Shown here: positions 53,387 through 64,000 of the stretch, piece after piece | Layout of the letters: each line of letters starts with the position of its first letter | How positions within the stretch are numbered: position 1 is the first letter of the stretch | Origin: Paenibacillus sp. PK3_47 | Lineage (GTDB): Bacteria; Bacillota; Bacilli; Paenibacillales; Paenibacillaceae | DNA length: 64,000 nt | Assembly (NCBI RefSeq): GCF_023520895.1 | Contig: NZ_CP026029.1 | Coordinates: forward strand, 2,604,001-2,668,000 | Direction: 5' to 3' | Position numbers and translations under genes: made by a program | Notes under the pieces: generated by a model | What the model saw: only the letters and a program-made list of their open reading frames with translations | Database searches by the model: none | Told to the model about the DNA's origin: nothing

Positions 53387-53696
53387 GAAACTCTCCCTTT
53401 CAGTCAGCCCTTACACTTTCGCTTAAGCAGCGTTCAAGCCAGTTGTTCGACCCCTTTTATATACAGTGCTGCATCTATTTGTACGTTTGCATGAGTATGA
53501 ATAATCCTGCTGTAGAGGACTAAAAATCTCCATTAAAAGGTTACAAAAAATTAACCGCTTTTAGTCCTTTTTTACTGTACCATAGGCTGCAGAAAAATTT
53601 CAACTTTGTCCACAGCACAAAACCCGCGTTTTTCGCGGGTTTTGTTAGTATTTATGCACTTTAAACAGCCCTTCCGTGTCCAAAAAGTGACATTTT
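53387..53696. other. Intergenic with one terminator
   Basis: 310 bases. The strong hairpin AAAACCCGCG / CGCGGGTTTT at 53619-53643 ends the upstream gene on the minus strand. The remainder should hold the promoter of the M23 gene; nothing else is visible. Confidence 0.5.
53619..53643 (-). terminator. Terminator after the 211-residue gene
   Basis: 10-bp stem AAAACCCGCG / CGCGGGTTTT with a 5-base loop. Confidence 0.88.
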
Positions 53697-54332
53697 TTAA
53701 TTAGGCAGTTCTTGCGCAAAATTTGGTGTAAGCATTTTCATCAATGTATTATATTCCTCGTCACTTACATATTTAGCAATGACCTGCTGAAGCTCCAGCA
53801 CTTCATTCTCGGTCAGCCCGTCTTCCATGGCAGTGGAGATTTTTTGCATTTCCTCCTGAGGAAGCTTGGTCATCAGAATATTGAAAATATTGGCTTTCTC
53901 GTCGGTGGGCAGACTGTTCTTCAAATCACTCATATCACCGGGTGTCATTACCAGCTGCTGTTCCTGCCCACCGCTGCTTTGCTCCTCCGCAGCATCGGCC
54001 TGCCCCATGACCGCCAGAGCATCTTCAGGCACTTTTTCCTCTACGGGTGCTCCGGTATTTTCGTCCTCTTCCTCTGTGTCCGTGACAGCCGTCGGAGCAG
54101 CCTTCTGATCCTCTCCAGAAGCCGCAGTATCCTCCTTCACCTTCGTTGCCGTTCCTGTCAGGCTTTTCATGAATCCGCCGATTCCCGGTCCTGGCGTATC
54201 CAGCTTAATATCAAAGCTTGCCAGCACCGAATGAATGTAAGTATTGACCACATATGCCGTAGTCAATATGGACAGTCCGCTCGCAAGCACGGCAACCAGA
54301 CATACGCCCAGCAGATACTTTGCTATCTTCAT
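53697..54332 (-). CDS. Membrane-anchored acidic protein of unknown function
   Basis: 211 residues from ATG 54332 (GAGGGGAG upstream). One N-terminal helix at about 5-27, an acidic low-complexity linker rich in Glu, Ala and Gln (about 65-125), and a helical C-terminal domain (about 130-205: LPTDEKANIFNILMTKLPQE, then LTENEVLELQQVIAKYVSDE). The latter repeats suggest a helical bundle outside the membrane. No family recognised. Lies between purA and the M23 gene. Confidence 0.75.
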   Translation of the reverse strand: MKIAKYLLGVCLVAVLASGLSILTTAYVVNTYIHSVLASFDIKLDTPGPGIGGFMKSLTGTATKVKEDTAASGEDQKAAPTAVTDTEEEDENTGAPVEEKVPEDALAVMGQADAAEEQSSGGQEQQLVMTPGDMSDLKNSLPTDEKANIFNILMTKLPQEEMQKISTAMEDGLTENEVLELQQVIAKYVSDEEYNTLMKMLTPNFAQELPN

Positions 54333-54456
54333 CTTTACATTTCTCCCCTCGCATTTGTTCACAGTCCATTTTCCTGAAGAATCAGTGCGCTCTTCCTATC
54401 CTTCCAGTATTGACTGGAACATGCTTGGGGAAACCTTCATCTGCAAAAATCAAAAC

Positions 54457-54482
54457 AAAAAGGGACCCCGCAGGGCCCCTTC
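54457..54482 (-). terminator. Terminator of purA
   Basis: Stem AGGGACCC / GGGCCCCT, one mismatch, U-run on the minus strand. Confidence 0.75.
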
Positions 54483-54494
54483 AAAAGCTGTAAC

Positions 54495-55820
<1,326 letters not shown>

Positions 55821-55932
55821 TCATAATATGGGCTCTGTACGATGTTCCTATGTACCCAGCCCTCCGGACACCAAAGCGGTTTAACCCGCTAAAGCACAAT
55901 AACCAGTGTAACAGCGGTACTTTTTAAAGTCA

Positions 55933-55974
55933 AATAAAAACGAACGATTACACAATGAAATGTGCAATCGTTCG
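55933..55974 (-). terminator. Terminator of the rplI-dnaB operon
   Basis: CGAACGATT / AATCGTTCG plus CACA/TGTG stem, U-rich tail on the minus strand. Confidence 0.88.
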
Positions 55975-55993
55975 GGTATTATACAATATTGAT

Positions 55994-57355
55994 TTATCCG
56001 GCAAAAGGTTCGGCGTGTGCCCGCTCGTAGTTAACGAACTTGTTAAAGTTTTTGAGGAACACGAGCTCCACGGTGCCAACCGGACCGTTACGCTGTTTGG
56101 CAATAATAATTTCGATGATATTCTTCTTCTCTGTATCCTGGTTATAGTAATCATCACGGTACAGAAACGCAACGATGTCGGCATCCTGCTCGATTGATCC
56201 AGATTCACGAAGGTCACTCATCATTGGGCGTTTATCCTGCCGCTGCTCTACACCGCGGCTAAGCTGGGACAGGGCAATGACCGGCACATCGAGCTCACGG
56301 GCAATCTGCTTCAGCGTACGGGAGATATCCGAGACCTCCTGCTGGCGGTTCTCACCAGGCTTGCCCCGTCCCTGAATCAGCTGCAGATAGTCAATGACAA
56401 TCATGCCAAGGCCCTTTTCCTTCTTCAGCCTGCGGCATTTCGCACGGATATCGGTAACTGTAATCCCCGGAGTATCATCAATATAGATTTCCGACTCGGA
56501 TAAGGCCTGGATGCCCATCGTCAGCTTGGACCAGTCATCATCTTCCTTGATCTGGCCAGTACGCATAATATTAGCATCCAGATTAGCCTCGGCGCAGATC
56601 ATACGCTGTACCAGCTGCGCCGCTGACATTTCCAGACTGAAAATCGCTACGGTCTCTCTGGCGCGGACCGCCACATTCTGGGCGATATTCAGCGCGAACG
56701 CCGTCTTGCCGACAGAAGGGCGGGCGGCCACAATGATCAGGTCATTGCGTTGAAATCCGTTGGTCATATGATCGAGGTCAACGAAGCCGGTCGGAATCCC
56801 CGAGGTGTTCCCTTTATTCTGATGGAGCATCTCCACACGGTCAAATACTTCCATTACGACATCACGGATTGCAATAAAGCCGCTGCCGCTGCGCCGGTTG
56901 GAGATTTCCAGGATCCGCCGCTCGGCATCGCTCAGCATGATCCCTACATCCTCACCGCCGGTATAGCCTTCGCTGGCTATCTGCGTTGCTGTACGGATGA
57001 GCCGCCGCAGCATTGCCTTTTCTTCAATGATCTGGGCGTAGTAATCCACATTGGCTGCGGTCGGTACTGCATGTGCCAGCTTAGCCAAATAGCTGACACC
57101 GCCGATATCCTCAAGCTCTCCCTTATCCTGCAGCCGGGAGGTCAGTGTAATCAGGTCAATCGGCTGGCTCTCTTCTCCAAGCTGCACCATCGCCTCAAAG
57201 ATCATCTGATGCGGTTTGTCGTAGAAGTCTTCGGTATTCACCCGCTCCATCGCGGTAATCAGCGCTTCATCGTGAATCAGAATAGCACCCAGAACGGCCT
57301 GCTCGGCCTCCAGGTTCTGCGGGGGGATCCGATCGAAAAAGAGATCTCCGCCCAT
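55994..57355 (-). CDS. dnaB: Replicative DNA helicase
   Basis: 453 residues: N-terminal DnaB domain (about 8-110), RecA-like helicase with Walker A AARPSVGKTAFALN (about 205-218), Walker B MIVIDYLQLI and DNA-loop motifs. Hexameric helicase of the fork. No intein. Follows rplI by one base pair, so it is cotranscribed with gdpP and rplI. Confidence 0.98.
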   Translation of the reverse strand: MGGDLFFDRIPPQNLEAEQAVLGAILIHDEALITAMERVNTEDFYDKPHQMIFEAMVQLGEESQPIDLITLTSRLQDKGELEDIGGVSYLAKLAHAVPTAANVDYYAQIIEEKAMLRRLIRTATQIASEGYTGGEDVGIMLSDAERRILEISNRRSGSGFIAIRDVVMEVFDRVEMLHQNKGNTSGIPTGFVDLDHMTNGFQRNDLIIVAARPSVGKTAFALNIAQNVAVRARETVAIFSLEMSAAQLVQRMICAEANLDANIMRTGQIKEDDDWSKLTMGIQALSESEIYIDDTPGITVTDIRAKCRRLKKEKGLGMIVIDYLQLIQGRGKPGENRQQEVSDISRTLKQIARELDVPVIALSQLSRGVEQRQDKRPMMSDLRESGSIEQDADIVAFLYRDDYYNQDTEKKNIIEIIIAKQRNGPVGTVELVFLKNFNKFVNYERAHAEPFAG

Positions 57356-57356
57356 T

Positions 57357-57803
57357 TTACTCCTCCGTTACCTGAACCGTGAACCGGGCCTTTACTTCGG
57401 TATGCAGCTTAACGCCAACCTGGAAGGTGCCTACATGACGGATTGGATCATTCAGTTCAATTTTGCGCTTGTCGATCGTAATGCCCTGGGAGGAAGCCAG
57501 GAATTCAGCGATTTGTTTGCTCGTAATGGCACCGAACAGCCGGCCGCCTTCACCAGCTTTGGCTTTCATCGTCAGCGTCAGCTCGTCCAGCTTCTTGCCC
57601 AGCAGCTGTGCTTCTTCCTTCTCCTGATCCTTGCGGCGCTGTTCTGCAGCATTCTGGTTCTCCAGCGTCTTCACATTGCCTTCTGTAGCCGGACGGACCA
57701 ATCCGCGCGGGAGCAGGAAATTCGTTGCATAGCCCTCGGATACCTCTTTAACCTGGCCTTTCTTGCCTTGACCTTTAACATCTTTTATGAAAATGACCTT
57801 CAT
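57357..57803 (-). CDS. rplI: 50S ribosomal protein L9
   Basis: 148 residues: N-terminal domain [20 protein letters not shown] with the L9 signature [13 protein letters not shown], a long connecting helix (about 40-75) and the C-terminal RNA-binding domain. Overlaps the end of gdpP by 4 bases. Confidence 0.98.
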   Translation of the reverse strand: MKVIFIKDVKGQGKKGQVKEVSEGYATNFLLPRGLVRPATEGNVKTLENQNAAEQRRKDQEKEEAQLLGKKLDELTLTMKAKAGEGGRLFGAITSKQIAEFLASSQGITIDKRKIELNDPIRHVGTFQVGVKLHTEVKARFTVQVTEE

Positions 57804-59809
57804 TCGAATAGCCCCTCTTTCGCTTCAATTTCAGCCAGCACTTCCAGCAGTCTGGCCTCTGCTTCCTTGCATGTTCCTTCCAGCTGGACAGCCGCATTGG
57901 ATAAATGCCCGCCGCCGCCCAGCTTTTCCATAACCACCTGTACATTCATCCGTCCCAGTGAACGGGCACTGATGCCGATCAGGCCGTCAGGCCGCTCGCT
58001 GATCACGAAGGAAGCTACAACATTGGTCATTCCCAGCAGCGTATCCGCCGTCTGGGCAATCAGGAGCTGCGGAATTTTCATCCCCGGTGATGTTACAACA
58101 AGCGCTATATGGTCGTACACCATCCGCGCATGTTTGATGATTTCCGCCTTGGAGATATACTCCTGCAGATCCTCCTTCAGCATCCGCTGAATCAGAATGG
58201 TGTCTGCCCCGATCCGGCGCAGGAATCCGGCTGCTTCGAATGTCCGCGATCCTGTATGCAGCGCAAAATGCTTAGTATCGACCGTTATTCCGGCGAGCAG
58301 CATCGTTGCCTCCAGCGGGCTGAGCTTGATCTTGTCATGGATGTACTGCAGCAGCTCGGTCACCAGCTCGCAGGTGGATGAAGCGTAAGGCTCAAGGTAT
58401 ACCAGCACGGCATCGTTAATGAATTCTTCGCCCCGGCGGTGGTGGTCAACAACCACAATCCGGCTGGCATACTGCACGAGACGCGGCTCCATCGTCATTG
58501 ATGCTTTATGTGTATCCACTACGATCAGCAGTGTATGCTCAGTCATGACCTGCAGCGCCTGCTCTGTAGTTATGAATGTTTTATACAGCTCTTCATCACG
58601 TTTGATCTGCTCCATCATTCTTGTAATGGACGGATTCGGCCCTTCCATGACAATACTTGCTTCGACATTATACATTTGTGCGGCCTTTAAAAGACCAATA
58701 GCAGCACCGACAGCGTCGATATCCGGTGTCCGGTGGCCCATTATCAGCACTCTGTCGCTCTCCTGCATAAGATCGCGCAGCGCATGGGCGATGACCCGGG
58801 CGCGTACTCTCGTCCGTTTCTCGGCAGCATTGCTCTTGCCGCCATAGAAGGACAGCCGCTGCCCCGACTTCACTGCAGCCTGGTCCCCGCCGCGGCCCAG
58901 GGCCATGTCCAGGCTGGATTGCGCAAGCGCGCCCAGTTCACTGGCGGATTCCGATCCGTAAGCAAGCCCGATGCTAAGCGTCATCGGCACCTTCAGATCA
59001 GCGGTCATTTCCCGCACCTCGTCAAGAATGACGAACCGGCTCTCCTCCAGCGCCTGCAGACTGCGGTGATTCAGCAGCATCAGATAACGTTCCGAGGATA
59101 GTCTCCGCAGATAGACATCGAACTGCCTGCTCCATTCCGTAATTTCACTGGTGACCTTGGCAATCAGCGATGTGCGCTGCTGATCATCCATGCCCTGGGC
59201 AGCTTCATCCAGATTGTCCATCATCACAATGCCGATCGCCAGCTTCTCTTCCTCGTAACGTTCACGGAGTACGACAAGTTCAGTGATATCATCGAGGTAG
59301 AGCAGCCGCTCGCTTGGAATGGCTACCACCTGATAATACCGATCATCGACAACCACTTCATGCCTGATATCCTTAAGTGCATGATGGTCTTTGGCAGCCT
59401 CCCGTTTGGCCGGGGCGCCTGCGGTCAAAGAAGGCATAATATCCGGCAGCAGGTCCTGAAGCGATTCGCCCACCAGGGATTTGCGGGAAAAAATATCCCC
59501 GGCATTGCGGTTATTCCATTCTATTTTACGGTCTTCGCTGTACAGGATAATGCCAAGCGGAAGCATGCTGACCGCTTCGCCTTCCACCCGTTTGATCCGG
59601 AAGGACAGCCCGTTGATATATTCCACCAGATTCCGGCGGAATGAAATCTCCGCCTTCAGCATGGAGAAGCACAAGGTGCCGGCCAGGAATAAACTGGTGA
59701 CGCCCAGAACCCAGTTATAGATACTGACCACTATAATAAGGACCAGCAGCAGCATAAACGCCCATACGGTATGATAGCCGTGCCAGCGTCTTTGCAGAAA
59801 TTTAGGCAT
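57800..59809 (-). CDS. gdpP: c-di-AMP phosphodiesterase GdpP
   Basis: 669 residues: two helices at about 15-52, PAS-like domain (about 75-150), degenerate GGDEF (about 175-305, LGRGGDQ in place of the active site) and DHH/DHHA1 phosphodiesterase (about 340-660) with [25 protein letters not shown] and [10 protein letters not shown]. Hydrolyses c-di-AMP and so tunes K+ and wall homeostasis. Starts 11 bp after yybS. Confidence 0.96.
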   Translation of the reverse strand: MPKFLQRRWHGYHTVWAFMLLLVLIIVVSIYNWVLGVTSLFLAGTLCFSMLKAEISFRRNLVEYINGLSFRIKRVEGEAVSMLPLGIILYSEDRKIEWNNRNAGDIFSRKSLVGESLQDLLPDIMPSLTAGAPAKREAAKDHHALKDIRHEVVVDDRYYQVVAIPSERLLYLDDITELVVLRERYEEEKLAIGIVMMDNLDEAAQGMDDQQRTSLIAKVTSEITEWSRQFDVYLRRLSSERYLMLLNHRSLQALEESRFVILDEVREMTADLKVPMTLSIGLAYGSESASELGALAQSSLDMALGRGGDQAAVKSGQRLSFYGGKSNAAEKRTRVRARVIAHALRDLMQESDRVLIMGHRTPDIDAVGAAIGLLKAAQMYNVEASIVMEGPNPSITRMMEQIKRDEELYKTFITTEQALQVMTEHTLLIVVDTHKASMTMEPRLVQYASRIVVVDHHRRGEEFINDAVLVYLEPYASSTCELVTELLQYIHDKIKLSPLEATMLLAGITVDTKHFALHTGSRTFEAAGFLRRIGADTILIQRMLKEDLQEYISKAEIIKHARMVYDHIALVVTSPGMKIPQLLIAQTADTLLGMTNVVASFVISERPDGLIGISARSLGRMNVQVVMEKLGGGGHLSNAAVQLEGTCKEAEARLLEVLAEIEAKEGLFE

Positions 59810-59820
59810 GAGCTCTCATC

Positions 59821-60738
59821 CTATCGTTTCGATTTCGTCACAAGCTCCCGCAGCGGGAACGCCATGTCAATAATACCGATAATCCACAAGCCCGGCAGCA
59901 TAAGAACCGGCACCGTGAGTAGTATTGCCACAATCTTGCTCCATTTGCGCTCATATACGAGGAAGAACAGGAATCCGATGGTCTGGATCATGAATCCAAT
60001 GCGCAGAAGCGGCAGCAGATTGGCGGAGATCATTAACATAAAGCTGCTGTCCGAAGCGCCGAACAGCATATTGATTACGACACCGAGCAGATAATACCAG
60101 ATGAAGGATCTTGAAAGTCTCCATTCCCGTGCAGGCTTTAGTCGGGGCACTGCATAGTCCATGCTGTTCAGAATGGGACGAACAATCGAATGGGTGATAA
60201 CTGCCATCATAAAGGAACTCACAATCAATGTCATTGGAATAATCTGAATGGTCATGTAGCTCAGCGTGTTCACATCTTCTGATGTGAAATTCAGATCTGC
60301 CATCAGCGGATTGACGGTACCCAGATCCGAGAGCGGCGAAGTGACCATCTGCAGCATATCATTCACATAGGTGGAGAGGTCAAAATTGAACAATGCTGTC
60401 CCGAGCAGCAGCAGCAGCAAAAACTCGCCTAAAATGGTAACCATGCCTGCGAGGATCGTCGACATGGCCGAAGCCCTTTTCCTGTACCAGCGTCCCATAA
60501 CAAGGGCCGGGATCAGGAAATAGACCGCTAACAAAATATAAACAGGCGTGATCAAACCGACGATGACTAGTACCGGCACAAGATGCATGATGAACTGCCG
60601 GGTACTCAGGGTAGTAAACAGCACTACGGCCGGAATAATTAAAAATAGAGTTGTAATAATGAGCAGCGGGGTTGATAAGGATAGCAGCAGCAGCAGGTAA
60701 GCAACGCTCCATGCCACAGATGTCCAGCGAAATTTCAA
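59821..60738 (-). CDS. yybS: YybS-type DUF2232 membrane protein
   Basis: 305 residues with about eight hydrophobic segments. Upstream partner of gdpP and rplI in Bacillales; the DUF2232 family is related to substrate-binding (S) components of ECF vitamin importers in general layout. Function unknown. Lies 6 bp after the MazG-like gene. Confidence 0.9.
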   Translation of the reverse strand: MKFRWTSVAWSVAYLLLLLSLSTPLLIITTLFLIIPAVVLFTTLSTRQFIMHLVPVLVIVGLITPVYILLAVYFLIPALVMGRWYRKRASAMSTILAGMVTILGEFLLLLLLGTALFNFDLSTYVNDMLQMVTSPLSDLGTVNPLMADLNFTSEDVNTLSYMTIQIIPMTLIVSSFMMAVITHSIVRPILNSMDYAVPRLKPAREWRLSRSFIWYYLLGVVINMLFGASDSSFMLMISANLLPLLRIGFMIQTIGFLFFLVYERKWSKIVAILLTVPVLMLPGLWIIGIIDMAFPLRELVTKSKR

Positions 60739-60744
60739 CAGTAT

Positions 60745-61056
60745 TCACCTCTTACGCATATGGTCTTCTAACGCAGATATGTCCTGGTACCACTCTTCGA
60801 GCTGATGGCCTTCTTGTCTGTGCTTTCTCAGCTTCTCTGTTAACAGATCATCCAGCTCACGGTAGGGGATTCCCAATCTGCGCCCCAGAATATATGAGCT
60901 CATAATCAGGCTGGCCAGACTGTCGCCCACACGGGCGGTGCTGCCTTCCCATAATGCCTTGAATAACCGCGAGATTTGATCAATCACTTCGGTCTTTAAC
61001 CACTCAATTACCTTGGCGCGTTTGGCTACATCCAGATCCCTCGGCACATTGGGCAC
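60745..61056 (-). CDS. MazG-like protein
   Basis: 103 residues, all helical: EWLKTEVIDQISRLFKALWE, then LASLIMSSYILGRRLGIPYR and the end EKLRKHRQEGHQLEEWYQD. Matches the MazG-like group found before yybS in Bacillales. The EExxE metal ligands of true MazG NTP pyrophosphatases are not evident, so activity is doubtful. GGAGGTAGAG precedes the ATG. Confidence 0.85.
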   Translation of the reverse strand: MPNVPRDLDVAKRAKVIEWLKTEVIDQISRLFKALWEGSTARVGDSLASLIMSSYILGRRLGIPYRELDDLLTEKLRKHRQEGHQLEEWYQDISALEDHMRKR

Positions 61057-61252
61057 GTTTCTCTACCTCCGGCAAAAAGCATTATTCTCCATTATAGCAT
61101 AAATATTTCCCAGCTACACGGGACGCCCGCGCTTCTGGAGAGGGGCGGTTATCCGGGTAAAATAAGTGACCTATTTCCAAAAAAGGCCCGCATTCCGAGA
61201 GTTGCCGGAAGTACAGGCCTTAAAGCATTCTGCTTGTGCCGCAATCAGTAAG

Positions 61253-61678
61253 TTATAACGATTCCTGTGACTGGCGTGAGACAACCTTTTCACAATATTC
61301 AATAATCTGGCTCCGCCGGACAATGCCGATGAACCGGTTCATATCATCGACCACCGGCACAAAATTCTGTACCTTGGCCAGGTTGATAAGGTCCTCCATG
61401 TCGGCGTCAATCGATACCGGCAGATTATTCATCCGCAGAGGCACATCCTTAAGCAGAAATTTGGAAGCATTCTCAAAAGTAACCGTTCCGCCCGAATCCT
61501 TCATGTACCAGAGCAGGTCACCTTCCGTTACAGTTCCTGCATACTCCCCGTTCCGTCCAAGAATCGGCACAGCAGTATAGCGGTGAAACTCCATCCGCTC
61601 CAGGGTCTGGCGCAGCGTCGAATCCAGCGTGACGCAGGCCACTTCCTGTTTCGGAAGCAAAAAAAACGCAATATTCAT
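61253..61678 (-). CDS. CBS-pair protein
   Basis: 141 residues: two CBS motifs (about 15-70 with FHRYTAVPILGRNGEYAGTV, and about 85-135 with NFVPVVDDMNRFIGIVRRS). Binds adenine nucleotides in other members; it may sense c-di-AMP or energy state, which would fit the nearby gdpP, but this is inference. TGAGGAGGATCAAGAG fixes the ATG at 61678. Confidence 0.9.
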   Translation of the reverse strand: MNIAFFLLPKQEVACVTLDSTLRQTLERMEFHRYTAVPILGRNGEYAGTVTEGDLLWYMKDSGGTVTFENASKFLLKDVPLRMNNLPVSIDADMEDLINLAKVQNFVPVVDDMNRFIGIVRRSQIIEYCEKVVSRQSQESL

Positions 61679-61801
61679 CTCTTGATCCTCCTCAAAGAGT
61701 TCCGAAGGAATTGTCTTGTCTCTTTCCCTTGGCATAGGGCCACTGTAGTCATACGCTTCAGTCAGCAATTAGTTCCACTCTATTATACCATGAAGACAGT
61801 A

Positions 61802-61836
61802 AGCAGCAGCCACTAACGTTGCAAATGGCTGCTGCT
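61802..61836. terminator. Possible terminator after the LCP gene
   Basis: AGCAGCAGCCA / TGGCTGCTGCT hairpin with weak U-tail on the minus strand. Confidence 0.5.
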
Positions 61837-61865
61837 TTTGTGGATATTGTATAAATAAAGACGGT

Positions 61866-62903
61866 TTACTGTGCTTGTGCTGTAGCTTTGGGCTCCAGTG
61901 CATTTTCGGCTTTACCCGGTTCAATCAGCTGGCTTGCCGGCGTGCTGGCTTTCATCCAGTTGTCAATCATGGCCTGGGCTTCGCTAAGGTCCTCTTCATC
62001 AATGACATCATAATACACACCATCAATGCGCTTGCCTTCCCCCATGACAGTGAAGCTGGAAATATCCATGTCTTTGCCGCCCATGAATTTCTTGGCGAGA
62101 TCGATAATCATGGAAGGCTCCATATCTGTCTTGAAGTTTTCGCCCATAATGTCCAGCAGCTCGGGAATTTTGCCGATTTGGCTGATCGATAACATTTTAT
62201 TCGCAACAACATCAATAAATACCTGCTGGCGTTTGGTCCGGTTAAAGTCACTGTCCTCCCGGTAACGGGTATAATTGAGCGCCTCTTCACCGCTGTAATT
62301 GGATTTGCCGCCCTCAATCGTGAACTTCTCATGGTCCTTGCCCTTATTGACGATGGTCTTCTTGATCGGCAGCGGAACACCGCCAATGGCATCCACCGCG
62401 TCCTTCAGCCCCTGAAAATTAATGGTCGCATAATATTGGATATCATGGCCCAGCAGCGCCTCCATCGTATCTTTGGCCATTTGCTGGCCTCCGAACGCAT
62501 AGGCATGGGTGATTTTATCCTTCTTGTTATCCTTATACCCGATAATCTCGGTGTACGTATCGCGGGGGATGGATATCAGCAGCAGTTTGTAATCCTCAGG
62601 ACGGACAACAGCATAGATCATCGTATCCGAACGTGCGGTTTCATTGCCGCGCTGGTCCGTACCCAGCAGCATTAAGGAGAACGGATCACTTTTGTATACG
62701 ACAGGCTCCGGCTTAACGGTATTATCTTCTCTAACCAGAGGCTGATACGATTCCTCGGCCAGCTTACTCTCGACCTGATCCGACAGAAACAGATCAAAGG
62801 CCAAAACCGCCAGCGGCTTCTGGAATATAAACCCTCCGGCCAAAATAACCACTAAGGCTATAAGGGCTATATACCTTTTTTTCATTTTTTTCTTCTTTTT
62901 CAT
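61866..62903 (-). CDS. LytR-CpsA-Psr (LCP) wall-polymer ligase
   Basis: 345 residues: very basic start (KKKKKMKKRY), one membrane helix at about 11-30, and an extracellular LCP domain with LMLLGTDQRG (about 78), ARSDTMIYAVV and LLISIPRDTY, whose Arg and Asp residues bind the polyprenyl-phosphate substrate. Attaches teichoic acid-type polymers to peptidoglycan. Stand-alone. Confidence 0.95.
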   Translation of the reverse strand: MKKKKKMKKRYIALIALVVILAGGFIFQKPLAVLAFDLFLSDQVESKLAEESYQPLVREDNTVKPEPVVYKSDPFSLMLLGTDQRGNETARSDTMIYAVVRPEDYKLLLISIPRDTYTEIIGYKDNKKDKITHAYAFGGQQMAKDTMEALLGHDIQYYATINFQGLKDAVDAIGGVPLPIKKTIVNKGKDHEKFTIEGGKSNYSGEEALNYTRYREDSDFNRTKRQQVFIDVVANKMLSISQIGKIPELLDIMGENFKTDMEPSMIIDLAKKFMGGKDMDISSFTVMGEGKRIDGVYYDVIDEEDLSEAQAMIDNWMKASTPASQLIEPGKAENALEPKATAQAQ

Positions 62904-63267
62904 AAATAAATTCCTTCTTTATGGTGGAATATACAGACGAATGTCTGATCTATTTATAATGCTTGCCTGTGTCATACCAAGCAGTCATGACTGAACTTCT
63001 CTCGGCTGTTATGCTCTACCCCATCCGGTCTTAGTGTTCCCCCTTTCAGGATTAAGGGTCATTCTAAAAATTAATAAACCTGGGAATTTCCTTTGACACA
63101 CAAACAATATTTCTATTGTAATCACTTGGCGTGCAAAAAGAAACAACAAATAACGACAGCTTCCGGACAGCGGCGGCTTCTATTCTATAATGTATATGAC
63201 GAACAAAACTTCATTTTGATGCCTGTTTTACAAAAAAATTATAGCTGTACCCGGACAGAACCCCTTT
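62904..63267. other. Intergenic upstream of the LCP gene
   Basis: About 360 bases of AT-rich DNA with the LCP promoter and no convincing gene, repeat or RNA. Confidence 0.45.
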
Positions 63268-63319
63268 AAAAACGAAAAACTGCAAGAGCTTTCATCCCGG
63301 GGGATGCCGCTCCTGCAGT
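63268..63319 (-). terminator. Terminator of the peptide-binding protein gene
   Basis: ACTGCAAGAGC / GCTCCTGCAGT stem with inner CATCCC/GGGATG pairing, then U-runs on the minus strand. Confidence 0.85.
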
Positions 63320-63328
63320 CTTCTTCAT

Positions 63329-64000
63329 CTAATTGACTTCCTTAATCCACCACTTATGAGGGCTCACAATATTTGTGATGGAATTGACCGTGACACCCTG
63401 CAGACGCTCGCTGACAGCCGTAATGGTTGAACGCTCGGCAATAAAAATCATCGGAACCTCTTCGTTCACCAGCTTTTGCCACTCGTAGTACACCTGCTTG
63501 CGGTGCTCGAAATCATAAGATTTGTTGCTTACACCTTCACGGATCAGCTCTTCACTGCGCTCTGAGGACCAGCGGGAATAATTCCACAGATCGGTAGAGC
63601 GCCACAGGCCCGAAGGATCTGGATCACTTGCCAGTCCCCACACGCCATTAAACAGCTCAACCGTGGGATCGTCATTTTCCACTGCTTCATAGAACGTGTT
63701 CAGTTCCTTTAGTGCCCCGCCGTTAAGCCGCACATCCAGACCTACAGCCCGCCAGTTCCGGATAATGGCCTCCGTCCGCTGTTCGGCCGTCGTACTGCCG
63801 CTCATCGCATCATAGTTGATGACCAGCTTTTGCCCCTCCGGATTCTCCCGGAGGCCATCGCCGTCTGTATCCGCGTATCCGGCTTCATCAAGCAGCGCCT
63901 TAGCCTTGTCCGGACTGTAAGGATAGGTATTGATCTCGGAGTCATCGATATTGGCCCAGCTGGAGCTTGGAATCGGCGTTTCAGTCAGGGTTCCAAGCCC
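63329..64000 (-). CDS. Oligopeptide ABC transporter binding protein (partial)
   Basis: C-terminal 223 residues of a family-5 solute-binding protein; the start lies beyond the window edge. Visible: TPIPSSSWANIDDSEINTYP, YSPDKAKALLDEAGYADTDG with the DGDGLRE pattern, then RTEAIIRNWRAVGLDVRLNG and the closing Trp-rich tail HKWWIKEVN. This layout is that of OppA/DppA-type receptors. The frame is open to base 64000, so it is not a short gene starting at 63805. Confidence 0.92.
   Translation of the reverse strand, partial: GLGTLTETPIPSSSWANIDDSEINTYPYSPDKAKALLDEAGYADTDGDGLRENPEGQKLVINYDAMSGSTTAEQRTEAIIRNWRAVGLDVRLNGGALKELNTFYEAVENDDPTVELFNGVWGLASDPDPSGLWRSTDLWNYSRWSSERSEELIREGVSNKSYDFEHRKQVYYEWQKLVNEEVPMIFIAERSTITAVSERLQGVTVNSITNIVSPHKWWIKEVN

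Noticed and set aside
58109..58847. Several plus-strand frames across gdpP
   Set aside because: All lie opposite the DHH domain of gdpP and lack start signals.

Overview
The window reads as a low-to-mid GC Firmicute chromosome, most probably Paenibacillus. Support comes from strong AGGAGG ribosome binding sites, the leftward core block CBS protein - mazG-like - yybS - gdpP - rplI - dnaB - purA - M23 peptidase - walRKHIJ - htrA that flanks the replication origin in Bacillales, the CxxH/CxxC small protein, rlmH, a YdjO-type cold protein and a Bacillus-type cyd operon. The genus is inferred from gene content and style, not from a marker gene.

Layout. 1-581: intergenic DNA with a palindrome array. 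582-6741: 5'-nucleotidase-type phosphatase, peptide/H+ symporter, FlxA-like protein, methyltransferase, soluble chemoreceptor-like protein. 6851-9803: ABC-2 exporter with an unusual regulator fusing an ABC-ATPase-like domain to LytTR. 9930-18144: accessory genes (collagen-like protein, P-loop kinase, VOC protein, ECF sigma factor with SnoaL tail, DegV, glycan-binding-domain protein, SDR). 18330-21010: lysine riboswitch and amino-acid ABC transporter. 21214-29432: catalase, CsaA, a TetR/SDR regulon with four identical-type operators, broken ABC exporter genes, and a TetR/flavin monooxygenase pair. 29614-37157: rlmH, small genes, ArsR/MFS, CxxH/CxxC protein, DUF2252 protein and an IS4-family insertion. 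37158-43117: cydABDC with two Rex sites. 43345-43969: two cold-response proteins. 44355-63328: htrA, walJIHKR, M23 peptidase, purA, dnaB, rplI, gdpP, yybS, mazG-like, CBS, LCP protein. 63329-64000: carboxy part of an oligopeptide-binding protein.

The most unusual signal is a repeated DNA architecture found four times in intergenic DNA (87-272, 30263-30449, 31318-31504, 36864-37050). Each copy has four imperfect palindromes of 9-5-9 design whose centres lie 51, 62 and 51 bp apart (51, 62, 50 in the first). The palindromes within one element share their arm sequence, but arms differ between elements (CGGA, TGGA and CTGTA types). The spacing is therefore conserved while the sequence is not. One element was hit by the IS4-family insertion exactly in the centre of its first palindrome. 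I cannot match this to REP/BIME, ERIC, CRISPR or a MITE class that I know.

The core genes serve cell-wall homeostasis (WalRK, M23, LCP, HtrA), c-di-AMP turnover (GdpP), replication (DnaB) and purine synthesis (PurA). The stretch between htrA and rlmH, adjacent in many Bacillales, is opened here by about 14 kb of respiratory, transport and mobile genes.
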